This document shows, in pieces, positions 52,776-64,000 of a stretch of 64,000 bases of DNA (positions within the stretch are counted from its first letter, which is position 1; each line of letters starts with the position of its first letter). A program made the position numbers and the translations under genes. The stretch spans positions 40,079,120 through 40,143,119 of the forward strand of contig OY740769.1 of assembly GCA_963513935.1 (NCBI GenBank). The letters are read 5' to 3'. A model generated the notes under the pieces. The model ran no database searches and was not told where the DNA came from. It saw nothing but the letters and a program-made list of their open reading frames with translations. This stretch comes from Aphrophora alni (taxonomy: Eukaryota; Arthropoda; Insecta; Hemiptera; Aphrophoridae).

Positions 52776-55699
52776 AAACTTTTTTTCCAGTTTGTTCAAG
52801 AGACACAAACCGTGTCTTATCTCGGGCACAATTTGGCTTAAGAATTTGTTACCAACACAGTCGTCTCAAAAAAATAACAGCTCTGAATCCATACTTTTTG
52901 TTGTGTTCATAGACATTTCATGAACCCCTTTTGTGCAAATTTTCATGTAATTAAGACATTCTATAACAATGTCATAAACAATAGATTGGTTACAAAAGGA
53001 AAATTTTTATGAAGGATATCAAGATCGATCTTAAAAAAGAAATGCTGTAACATTTTACATTTTTGGATCTCTACGTTGGGTTCAATATGTGACGTAAGCT
53101 AGATATGATGTTGGAAAACTTGCGTCATCTCTCTTATTGAAATTGTATATTCGAAGCCTCATACAATGTTCCAGAATTGGTCAATGTTACAGAATCGTGA
53201 GAAAACTATTTGTATGAATGGAAAATGTTAAATATTGTATTACTACTAATACAATACCATAATAAATTAAATAAACATTGTAAACTTTTATAGTTTAAGT
53301 TAAGAAACAATAATTCCCAAAATTAAAACATGAAATTCAGTGCGCTGATATAATCGTCAGGTCCATTCAGCAGTCAGACTGGTACAGAGCACTTCTTATA
53401 GATTCATTCACTCATCTTCCTTCAGCGAGAGTGGTCGTGTTGACTCTCTCGTCAACACAAAAACTTCTTGTTACCAAAACAATACTAAGCTTCTAGAGGG
53501 ACGCAACAAATGAGCTTTTCATTAAAAGAAAGTTTTTTCTTGATTTTAATTAAAATCAGTGGTCAGCGTCCTGGTATAGACGCATACGTTATATTTCTAA
53601 CCTAATTTTCACATGAAAATATTATTGATTAGATCGTAATATACATACCGATAAAAAACACTAGAGAAACATTCTAGTTGTACAAGTTAAAATCTTGAGG
53701 AAAAGACTATCAATTTGTAAAGTAAAAATAGAAACATTGAAAGATCTTTTAACAATAAAGATAATTTGTGAACTTTGAATAAGAACTATAAAAAACAGAC
53801 GTGAATTTTTCCCTAGTTTTCAAAAGACAGTCATCTACCATAATACCCCATTATTTGAACTATTATTATAATTGTTTTTATTTAAGTATTTAGCTTTAAG
53901 AATTGTATATGTTGTTTTCAGGAAGACTTTCATAGTTGGAAATTATTATATTATATTCATGTATGTATTTCAAATGGGATAATATTCAATGAATATTATA
54001 AATTGAGTATTTAATCGAATCTATGGTTCGTTTGTGACTGTTAAATACACTTTCCTTTTAAAAAAAAAAACCCACAATCCTGATTCCTAGTAAATTCAAA
54101 GTGTCTGTGCTTAAAATCACAGAATAGCCCCCAATGAAATTATTTAATGCAATAAATAATTAATTCAGTACATTCAAATCAAAAAATAAAAATCTCCTTT
54201 TAATTAAATCCACGTTTAGAGATTGTTACAATACATTTAAGAATTTCTTTTGTATACTGTATTAAAGATTGAAAAAATTATAATAAAATAATTATAAATA
54301 GTGTATTTAAATTATCCAAAAGTTTGTCTATATTTAACTCTTTATTCATTATATTTTTTATTCACTATACATAATATTTTATTGATGATAAAAGTTAAAT
54401 TGATTTTGTTGTTTTTTTTTCAGAATGGAGGTTTTCAATAAAAAATAACATGGCAAGAATAACATTTAAACATGATTATAAACTACACTATTTGCTTTGG
54501 TATATGTGTGAAACAAGGTACAATCACGTAATCTTATTATATTTTTTCTTGTCATATTTACCGTAATATATGGTTGTGTAAATATTATAAAATATTACAT
54601 ATAGACGGGGAAAGAGAGAAAGAGAAATAAAAGTATACGGAGATACACAAATCTGTAATCATGTTATATAATTAATTGGAAAATTGCTGTATTATATATC
54701 TTTATAAAGATTGTATATTTTTAAAATAATATTTAAAAGTTAGGTTGACTTTGGTGAAAGGGGTCTATATGCACTATCTGTTATTTTATGTCATGACAAT
54801 TTCTATTTTTAACATTTCTATTTTTTTTTAAATTGATTGCACAAAAATTGTCAATGAGCAATCAATTACAAAAAGAAAACTCTTAATTTTAAAAGAAAAA
54901 TATAAACACAGTGTATTGTATATATCAAATCTATTAGCGTAACACATAGTTGTCATTACCGGTTTGTCTTTCAATGCCTATTTCTAGGGTTATATCTTCT
55001 ATTCTGTTTTCCCAGGTTAAAAACATAGTTTTTAGTAATTAGAAATCTGTCCATTATATTCCGGTAATATTTTACACAAAAAATGTTGGATTGTTTAAGT
55101 TACTTCTTTGTTATTCAGACGTTTTGAAATAGCGACCAGATTTTTTTGTTTAAACTATCAACTATACTATTGAACATATAGAGTAAATAAAATGAATTCT
55201 TTTTATTCATTGGTTAAAGAAAATAATAATTTGTACTCATTGGTTAAAAGATATAACTTGGGAACCGAATCCACTGGAAAATCTAAATTTCAACTTCAGT
55301 AGTTTCATGTGAACAGTTTGATGCACAACTTATTTTTATTAGAAATAAATTAAAATCTGTTATAATCTGAATAAAACTGTATAACTTGTGATAATTTTAC
55401 AGAGACACCTATTGCAGATTCTTCTCTGGTCATGCTTTCTATTTATCTAGCTATATCAGAAGGGATCTCTCAGTATTTAATCGGTTTCATCTAACTTAAA
55501 GAATATGTTTATCTTCCTAACTTGTTAAATAAGTGAAAAAATCAAAAATCTCCACACTTTTAACGTGTAAATAAATGGTGGACAAACTTTTTTTACTGAT
55601 ACATGGAAGCAAAAAAATTATAGTCACACTTTCGATTAAAAATGAAAAGTAAAAAGATCCTAAACATATCATCGACTGAGGCTTTTTAGCTCTGCTTAA

Positions 55700-55750
<51 letters not shown>

Positions 55751-58300
55751 CATCAAAATATAGATAGACAACTAGACCCTTGTTACAGACACGAGTGACA
55801 TGAACAAATTCTTCTTTTTTTCCATAATTGTTTATCCAATTTAAAAAGGTTATACATCATATTTCTAGTTACGGTATATTTATATTAAACGTTGTCCTAT
55901 AGCTGAGATAAATTTGCATAGTCAATTTAAAATGTCTGAAAAATAAAGTAACTGGTTTAACAATCCTGTACATCATTAATATTATTGGTTTTAACATGCA
56001 CTTACCAGGATTGAATAATGTTTATTATTTGTGTTGATTAATATTTTAAGGTCTATAGTTTATATAAAAGAGTTTGTATATAAAAATGAGTTTGTCACAT
56101 TGTTGAATGTAATTTTACTTTATACTATGTCGTTTGGTAGAAACAGCATTAAATACTAGTTTTGTTAAATATGATTTGCTAGCCTATCTCTGGTTGGCTG
56201 AAACTATTTCAATAGCCTATGTAGCTTAGTGTTACACTATACTGCATGATTTTTCAATTGTACTTTGTTCTCTTAGAAAACAATACATTTAGATTAATTT
56301 TCTTTGCAAAATTTAACATTGATTTAAATAAGATTTTGCTTATAAATTTCTGAAAAGCTGTATAAAATTGTCCGATTGAAGTCAGAGCCGAAGTTGTAGA
56401 CTCCATGCAGCTCTCATAAACACATTTGAAGTTATTTTCATTATTGTAAGAAATTTTTGATTAATACTGATCATGGAATTCTTAAATTTTCGTATATATA
56501 TTTTTACACATTTTTAGAGATAATAATGAAATTCATAGTTGATGTTACATTTGAAATATGCGTGCTTTCATGTCTGATCAACTACATGCATTTAGTTTTT
56601 GTTACTAATTCTTTACCATGTTTTAATTAATTTTTCTTTTGCTAATATAGACAACTCCCTATTTAGTATTTAGTTTCAAATATGAATTTCAATACTAAAA
56701 TGAAAACATGATTTTTATAATGGTAATTTATAATTTGTATTTGAAATTAGACACATCTTGATGAACAAAAACTGTGATGATACGACTGTTATAAAATCTT
56801 ACAAAATAATTACAATGTATATGATATTAAGTTATTTTAAACTGTAGAATATATATATATCTTCTTTGGTTAGTTTATTTACAAATTTTCAGTGTATGAA
56901 AGTGTTTAACATTCCTTTTGATGTAGGATTGAGAGCAATTATACTATGCACGAATTTGTTTATATTTTAATAATGAAAATATTCTTTTTTTTATGGTTGC
57001 TGCCAAAGTGGGAACAGAAAGGGGAAAAAATCCAAATATAGATATTTATATTTCATTCAATGCAGGAGTAATTAGCTGCTATCTAACAAATTTGTCTTAT
57101 TTGAAAGATGTATTGAGTCCTAAAGTTTTGCCTTGTGCATTATTTAGCATATGAAGTTGCACAATAGGCCAATGGTCACGGTGGCCGGGATTACATAACC
57201 TCTCAGCTTAAATTAAAAATGTGCAGCATGATAAGTAGTTCAATAATTCTTAGCAGCAAGAATATGGTTAAAATTTATTTTTAAGATATCAACTGCAAAG
57301 AGTTAATAAAGCTTATATTTTATATTAAAATGCAGCTATATATATCCTGAATTCAACATTAGCATTTTTATATTTTCCCACAAACTTTTATTGCCTGTCT
57401 AATTATTATTTTGAAGTATTATTTGATTGACAAACTCATCTCATTAGTTTTTATATTGTAGTTGTGATTTATTTTACTTATGCGTTATAAATTAAATACA
57501 TATAATATGCAACAATTATATTGGTGTATTAATATATATATATAGTAAGGCATTTTTAAGGACGGAAGGCTGTGTCACTTGTGAATTGTTATAATAATAT
57601 AAATATTTAGGTTCATTTTATATTTTAATAATTTTATATTTACAGAATATAAAAAGAAGCAAATAAAAGATAATAGATTTTAATTTCAACTATTACAGAA
57701 ATCTATATAAAGAAGTTTTATTTACTTACGCAATGGTGTATAATACACAGTGGAGCACAGTTTGACGTTAAGTGTCTAATATAAATATTAATAATAAGTG
57801 TAAATTACTGGAGAAAAGTATACAGCAAAAAATTATTGTTGTATATTACAAGTTTAATCGAAGTTACTTTGTTATTGTTTTAATCACAAATAGTATTTGT
57901 TCTAAGTATCAAAATTAGCACTAAACACAATGTTTTAGTTTATTGTTAATGTTTTACTTCACATTCTTTTAATGTTTAATCAAATATTCACTTTGTGTAC
58001 AATACATTAAAATGTAAACCTTTGCTACCATTGTAGTTATATCATGTTCTCTTCTGTGTATTATATAATATACAGTGAAATTAATTTAGTTTTTTTATCA
58101 AAAACTACTGTAATTTATTTTCTTATAAAATACATAGTTCTCAGTTTTTATTAAAAGAGAGGTGTAAGGTTTATGAATGTAATGTTTTTTACTATTTTAA
58201 GAAATAAATATTTTTTTTGAAATAAGTTTCTATTTTTGTCTCCAGTAAAGATGTGTTTTTAAGTATCAAACTGATTCTTTATAACAGGTATGCTTCTGTA
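52776..58300. other. AT-rich intergenic DNA, no gene seen
   Basis: Contains a CA/TA compound microsatellite at about 55699-55746 and many A/T runs. Short frames have no recognisable features. Confidence 0.45.
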
Positions 58301-61300
58301 ACAGTAAAACTGTTGGATACAAGAGTGTAGTCAAGAGTTGCACTGAACTGATGCATATATTCCTAGTTTTTTTCACCTCTCTCGGCTGACACCAGCACTG
58401 GCTTTTATTGCAGCTGTTATTCCCGAGTTGTTCTATTATATGATACCCCGATCATGCACAGAGCTTGCTTGTCCCTTACTTTGAGAGAATAAAAGTTGTT
58501 CTCCCCAGGTATTAAATTATATGCTATTTGAGCAAAGCAGTGAAGTTATATTTTCAAAGTCTTTATGCAATGTTTTGAAAGAGTTTTTTTTTTTTTACTT
58601 TGCTAATTCATTTACATGTTATGTTATAAAATATTATTTATTGTAAGTCCAAATGCCAGTGCTATTCCTCTTCTTTTGGCCGGTCTGGCCCTTCATCATG
58701 AACTGGACCCACAAGACCTTATTGCACTCCCAAGTAAGATAAGATGATGTATACTCCTAAATATCCCCAGAAGCTCAACAAACCTTTTAAGGTCTTCTTG
58801 ATAAGGTCGTCTTAAGGAATTATCTGCCCTTTTGTCAATGATCTAAAGGCTCTGTCCTTTCCTGATCAAGACATTCACATTCAAAGATAGGTGCTCTGGA
58901 GTTTTCTCTTGTACGCCAAATTTTCTGCATAGTGGCTCTCCATTGAATATGCTCATTCTGTACATTAATATATCCATTTAAATAACACCAGACTAAAAAA
59001 CTTTTGTAAAGTTGATTATTCCTATTGTTATGGATTAATCTCTTGTACCAATTATAATAGTCCGTGCACTTTTCTTCATCCAAATGACATAATTCTTGGA
59101 CTACCTAAACTTGATGTGGCTCCAGCTCCAGACATTTAAAGGCTCTTTGACCAGTTGAATAAGATACTTCCATCTGTTGTCATCAGGCCAAGTGATTTAC
59201 CAGGAGATAGTAGCACAATCTGTTTAATAGCTTTGTAAACATCGGTGTTAAGACTATTTGTCATGTGATGCATTGAGACCAACTGAAAATCTAATTTTAT
59301 AAAGATATTTACACAAAAAAAGAGAAAAAAGCGCAACACATAAAAACATATACGTACCAACATTTTAAGCTAAGCCTTATTTTTGTAATGCTTTTGAGAT
59401 AACTTATATTTATTACAGTAAGAATATATGTAAAAAAGTTTTAATATTTACTAGCAAACAAAGATAAAAAGGGCTTTCAGTATCTTAATTACAATTCTAG
59501 TCTTCAAGTGCAAACAAATTGTTTTAGTTATAACTCTGGCATTAGGTTTAATTTAAAATAAAATGCAAAAACCCGGATATAAATATAATTTATTTATAAA
59601 TATGAACAAAATTGTTTAACCAAATCAAAACAATGACAAATTTCACAAATATATAAACAATTTATTTACAACACTAGATTATCTGGCCAATACTATATTA
59701 TATATTTTAAAAGGCACAGTTATTTAAAACATTTTAAATACTTAGAAGATACAGTATTGAACAAGTTTACATACAAGATTGAAATATATCTACAACTGAT
59801 ACAAACTAAAAAGAATTCTTTAATTACAGCACACAATTCAGTTCCCAAATAACACTATTAATTCAAACCATAAAAATATACATGTTTAACTTTAAAAATG
59901 ATAATATATTGAATATTTATTTAAACAGTTTGTTTCCTTTTCTTGCTTAGCCTACATTTGTATTTTAAAGGATCATTTAGAAAATAAAATCATTTGTGTA
60001 TCCCGCTCTAGAAACTTTACTCCAAAGACTAAACATCAATATTTTGGATAATCTCATCTTCAGTCACCATTACAAAAAAGTTCAATACAATGTTCCCAAT
60101 ATGAAAACTGATGACAACAATTTTTCAGATCACTATTGAATATAGACCGAGTGATTCATGTCTGGTGTTGAAACAATCAAATCTTATTATTACTACTCAA
60201 CACTCTATCAACCACCAGCATTGTGTTTGTTAATGGAGTATATCATTCACAACAAAACATTCAAATGTTTCAATACTCATAAGCAACCAGACCTTACAAC
60301 TATTCCTTTTTTTAAAATGGAGAAATTTGTAGGTGGTATCAGCTAGGACCGATCTAAAGATATTATCAAAATAAAATAAGTTTGTATAATTTTATTGTCT
60401 TTTATATATTATACCTTACAAAAAATGTATAGCTCTTTGAGGGGGGGGGGTTAAGTTATATTGAATAGTATAAATTTCAGTTAATTGTTTAAAAAGTTGC
60501 AATCTTAAATAAATTTGATTATTTTGGTAAAATTAATTCACAGTGCTTCAAATTAGCCAATGTAGTGTTAACAAAGGTGTTGAATAATTGAGTATCTAAC
60601 CATATACATAGTCATTGAGAAAGGAGTGGCAGAATTTATTTACATGGATGGTTTAAATATACAAAACAAATCGAAAGAACATATCCTTAGAAATACTAGG
60701 CTTGATTTTGGCTTTGAAACGGTTATATATAACATTATAATTGTGAATATGCATGTTAACCACCAAGCACACAAACTGAACACTCCAATATATCCAAAGC
60801 CCTTCCTTCGAAACTAGATACTAAAGAAAAACTGTAATAGAACGTCAAATGAAGCATCTTCTGAACATATATTTTCTGGAACTTTTAGATTATTATAATT
60901 ATTTCTACTTTCTCCTTTATAAAACTGTGAGAATTTTCAACAATATAATGTTGCTTAAGTAAATAATAAAACACTGTTAGAGATAAATACAGTAGATCTA
61001 AAGAAAAAGGTTCAATTAAACATTGTTTAGAATTGCTTAAATATCATGCCAAACTTCATACATATCAAACCAAATCAAATTAATTAGTAACAACTGAAAT
61101 TTTGTATTTGAAACTGTAATTGATTTACTGTTATCTTAAATTTATAAAATTCTGTCATTTTAATTCAAGTAGATGGAATGTTATGAGATTATATAGAAAT
61201 TGAAAGATGTTTACAATTTTTTAAAATCCATAATAAACACCATAAAAAGAGATAAAATATGATACATTTTGAATGTTTATTTGAGCTTTTTTACAGTTTT

Positions 61301-62474
61301 TAATGTTGTATATCCATTCAAAAAATTGGAATATCTACGCCAAGATTATGTTATGTATACAAACCTAATTAATATGAGATCTCTAAACTGAAACTAGCCT
61401 ACCTAAGTAGCTTTTTTTTTACATCCTCGTAGAAGTTTTAAAAATAAATCATACTTTAACAATGTTATCTACGCCTATCTTAAAACTAAATATAGTTAGT
61501 TGCCTGCAAAATAATCATAATGTTCATTTATTCACAAGGAAAAAATATTTAACACAAATGATCTTGTAGCTTCCTAAAAAATAAACAAGTCTAACAAATT
61601 GACCAAAGGTTTCCACAGATTATGTTTGTATTGTGTTTAAAATCTCAAAACAAAATAAAAATAAATAAGGACTATTTAATCAAAAAATGGATTATTTTAT
61701 TAATGCTTTATATTGTTTTATAGTCCAAATTAATCAGTAATTTAGAAGGATATACAAATGACATCCAGCCATTAAACATGAAAATTCCCTGTACTGAGTC
61801 TGCTTATAATACAGTTAATTAGGCTCCCATTAGAACATATATTATTATAACAACAATTAGATTATTTTACAACAACATACGTGTTCATTATTATTTGTTA
61901 CATCTTTCACAATAGTTTGACTATATTCATACTTACTAATAGCCATTAAACATGTCCTTAAAATACAAGCATCAAAGTTTTGTGCTTTTGGAAAATTATT
62001 AATTAATTGTCAAAAATTTAATTCAAATAAATGATAAAATGGAATGAGATTTTTATGTACGGTGGTAAAATTGTTATTTTCCATCTATACTTTATTATTA
62101 ATTAAAAACAAATTTGCCTTTAGTTTAAGACCTTCAATCCTATATACAAGTGCACTTTTGTCTTTGTTTTGTAAAATTATACTGAAAATTACAATTTTAA
62201 ACTTGCTATCAAATAAATGCAACAATGGAATGAGAGTTCGAGGTATTGTGGTAAAATTGTCAGTTTTCCATTTGTAAACTTTTTATTAAAAACTATATCC
62301 TTACAATAAAAGTATTAATATTCAACTTTTAATGGTGGAGCAGACTAAACACATTTACAAAACAAGTTGATGGTTGGCATTAATCTTTCAAGAATTATTA
62401 GCTAATAACATGTTCTTTGGCATCCATGGAAAAGTATTTTTTATTTTGCAATGGAAGCACTGTTAGATTTTATA
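58301..62474. other. Intergenic DNA with small repeats
   Basis: A slightly less AT-rich patch at 58320-59160 holds an 82-codon minus-strand frame (59083-58835) that I do not recognise. A G run of ten lies at about 60440. A direct repeat of about 80 bases (AATAAATG..., TGGAATGAGA, GGTGGTAAAATTGT-type) occurs at about 62026-62105 and 62213-62292. No supported gene. Confidence 0.45.
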
Positions 62475-62478
62475 TTAA

Positions 62479-64000
62479 CCCATGACCACAATTAGATATA
62501 AGTTGGCACCACTGTTTGTAAACATTTCAGAGCTTCAAGGTTACAAGTTACATTGTTCTTTATAACCTCCCTCTACCCCTCCTACTTCAGTAAATATTAT
62601 TAAATTTTACTTTTTTTAGTTGTTATTGTCACCTTTGTTTTTAGTTGATCTTTTGTTATTATGGAAGATAGGGAGTAAGGGAGGATTCTAAATATGTTGG
62701 ACAGCATAGAAAAAGAGGATATTAATGAAAGGCTACAAAGGGAAAGGGACTTAACTAGGAGAAGGCTATTTTGTGATGAAAATACAATAAAATGCGATTA
62801 AGATTTAAACGAGGAACATGATTATGATGAAAATAATTTCTCGTAGTGATCATAACTCAGACTCTGAGCAGTCTGATGAATCCGACGAAGAAGGCTCGAA
62901 TACACAACCGCTCAAATATACAGGAAAAGACAGTGGGGAAAAATGGGATTATTTTCCAAACAACAGGCAGAGGTCGTATGGCGAATTAACATTGTCTCCC
63001 ATTTACTGGAACCCATTCGTGAAGCTAAGAACGTTGTTACATTATTGGAATCATGGAATTTATTTTTTCCAAATGAGGTTCTTAAGAAGATTGTGAACTA
63101 CACAAATATCTGGATCAGAAGCAATAGAGCTAACTTTTCCTGGGAAAGGGATGGTAGAGATGTAGATTGAATTGAATGGCCTTCTTTATTTAGCTAGAAC
63201 TCTAAAATGTAACCACACCAATCTAAATGATTGGTGGACCAGTGACGGCACAGGTGTAGAGAGATTCAGACCAACCATGTCACCGAATAGATTAAAGTTT
63301 CTATTAAGAGTGTTACAGTTTGACAATATCACAGATCACCAAGAAAGAAAGAATTTAGATAAGTTAGCACCCATCAGAGAAATGTTTGAAAATTTTGTAG
63401 ACAGGTGCAAAAAAAATTACTCACCAAGAGAGGCTATCTTACTATTGATGAGTCATTGGAAGCTTTTCGTGGTAGGTGACAGTTTAGGTAATATATTCCA
63501 AAAAAACTGGCCAAATATGGCTTGAAACTATTTGTATTAGCAGACGTTCGTACTTTTTATTCATATAATGAGAAATTTATACTGGAAAACAACCAAATGG
63601 TCTCTGTGAAGTTGATAACACTGCCAAAAGTATAGTTGAAAGATTAATTCAACCAATTCAAAAAGTAACACTGATATTTAACATAACCACGCAAATTTGA
63701 GGAATTGTCTTTTGAACTGTGCAAAGACCATCTGGAATAGCACCTTACAGTGAGGAGCATCCATCAAGATGTTCGATTTCGCCTCAGAGAACTTCTAGGA
63801 AAAACAGATCAAGAAAATTAATCCAGAGTTTTCAGGGAGGTGCACATTCTGCGATAAGGAAAAAAGAGAAAAACTAAAACAACTTGTGCTCAACGTAGTG
63901 CCTTCATCCGTCGAGAGCACGCAATTTTTTTTAGTCTCAGGTGTGCTGGAATGACAGAAGATGATATGAGTGGCGGAAACAACAGTCAGTAAGAAGAAAA
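62479..64000 (+). mobile_element. piggyBac-type transposon, 5' end and transposase region, right end outside window
   Basis: Begins after TTAA (62475-62478) with CCCATGACCACAATTAG, the expected CCC start at a TTAA site. A transposase-derived sequence follows on the same strand. The right terminus lies beyond position 64000. The TTAA site and terminus are inferred from this end alone. Confidence 0.65.
62661..63992 (+). pseudogene. piggyBac-type transposase pseudogene
   Basis: A start-like ATG at 62661 is followed by a stop after five codons; later frames continue. Blocks in order: acidic SDSEQSDESDEEGS (62848-62890); INIVSHLLEPIREAKNVVT with LLESWNLFFPNEVLKKIVNY (about 62985-63105), matching the ..HN......G....A....TP...W..FF block; NDWWTSDGTGVERFRPTMS and NRLKFLLRVLQFDN (63229-63350); YLTIDESLEAFRGR (about 63432-63470), the first catalytic Asp block; then LAKYGLKLFVLADVRT (about 63508-63555). 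The C-terminal zinc finger CTFCDKEKREKTKTTCAQRS with AFIRREH ends at the stop 63990-63992. Arg replaces Cys at two finger positions (CAQR and IRRE). Several frameshifts and stops make it non-functional. Confidence 0.88.

Noticed and set aside
55517..55771. 84-codon minus-strand frame
   Set aside because: Its start is encoded by a CA/TA microsatellite; no domain is seen.
58835..59083. 82-codon minus-strand frame rich in Trp and Tyr
   Set aside because: No motif I recognise and no supporting context; it could be an old element, but there is nothing to base a call on.
60437..60452. G run as part of a quadruplex or telomere-like element
   Set aside because: A single G run with no further G tracts nearby.

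Overview
The window is AT-rich (roughly 70% A+T by eye) eukaryotic DNA, most likely from an insect. It has long introns, many short tandem repeats and a crowded set of decayed transposable elements typical of arthropods. A hemipteran is possible, but the sequence alone does not fix the species. I found no bacterial, viral or organellar gene arrangement, no tRNA gene and no CRISPR array.

One host gene can be read from start to stop: a six-exon, plus-strand gene for a fatty acid hydroxylase superfamily membrane protein orthologous to FAXDC2. Its coding parts are 15336-15508, 30133-30236, 33817-33962, 39396-39577, 43353-43625 and 48616-48772. They join in phase through GT-AG introns into 344 codons plus a stop. 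The three histidine boxes are intact. The introns (14.6, 3.6, 5.4, 3.8 and 5.0 kb) and both flanks are filled with repeats.

Layout. 1-2716: spacer with two foldback elements. 2717-5119: a complete but dead Tigger/pogo-type DNA transposon with TA target duplication. 6.2-10.4 kb: two decayed non-LTR retrotransposon 3' halves. 13.2-14.6 kb: a 5S-rRNA-like SINE piece and a retroelement ORF with a DUF4780-like domain. 15.3-48.8 kb: the FAXDC2 gene. Its intron 1 holds TTAA-flanked non-autonomous elements, a 192-bp and an 86-bp tandem array, a nested MITE and an element with arms of about 500 bp. Intron 2 holds mariner and Crypton remnants. Intron 3 holds a decayed piggyBac transposase. Intron 4 holds a LINE scrap. 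Intron 5 holds a foldback and a 2.1-kb TTAA element ending about 80 bp before the last exon. A 395-bp foldback sits right after the stop codon. 50.2-52.8 kb: a very homogeneous 76-bp satellite of about 34 units. 52.8-62.4 kb: AT-rich DNA without recognised genes. 62.48-64 kb: a second decayed piggyBac transposase with its 5' terminus.

I see no multi-gene functional system. The most interesting signals are the recurring TTAA-type elements in and around one gene, the homogenised 76-bp satellite, the last exon tightly bracketed by mobile elements, and a strong excess of the palindrome TAGGCCTA.
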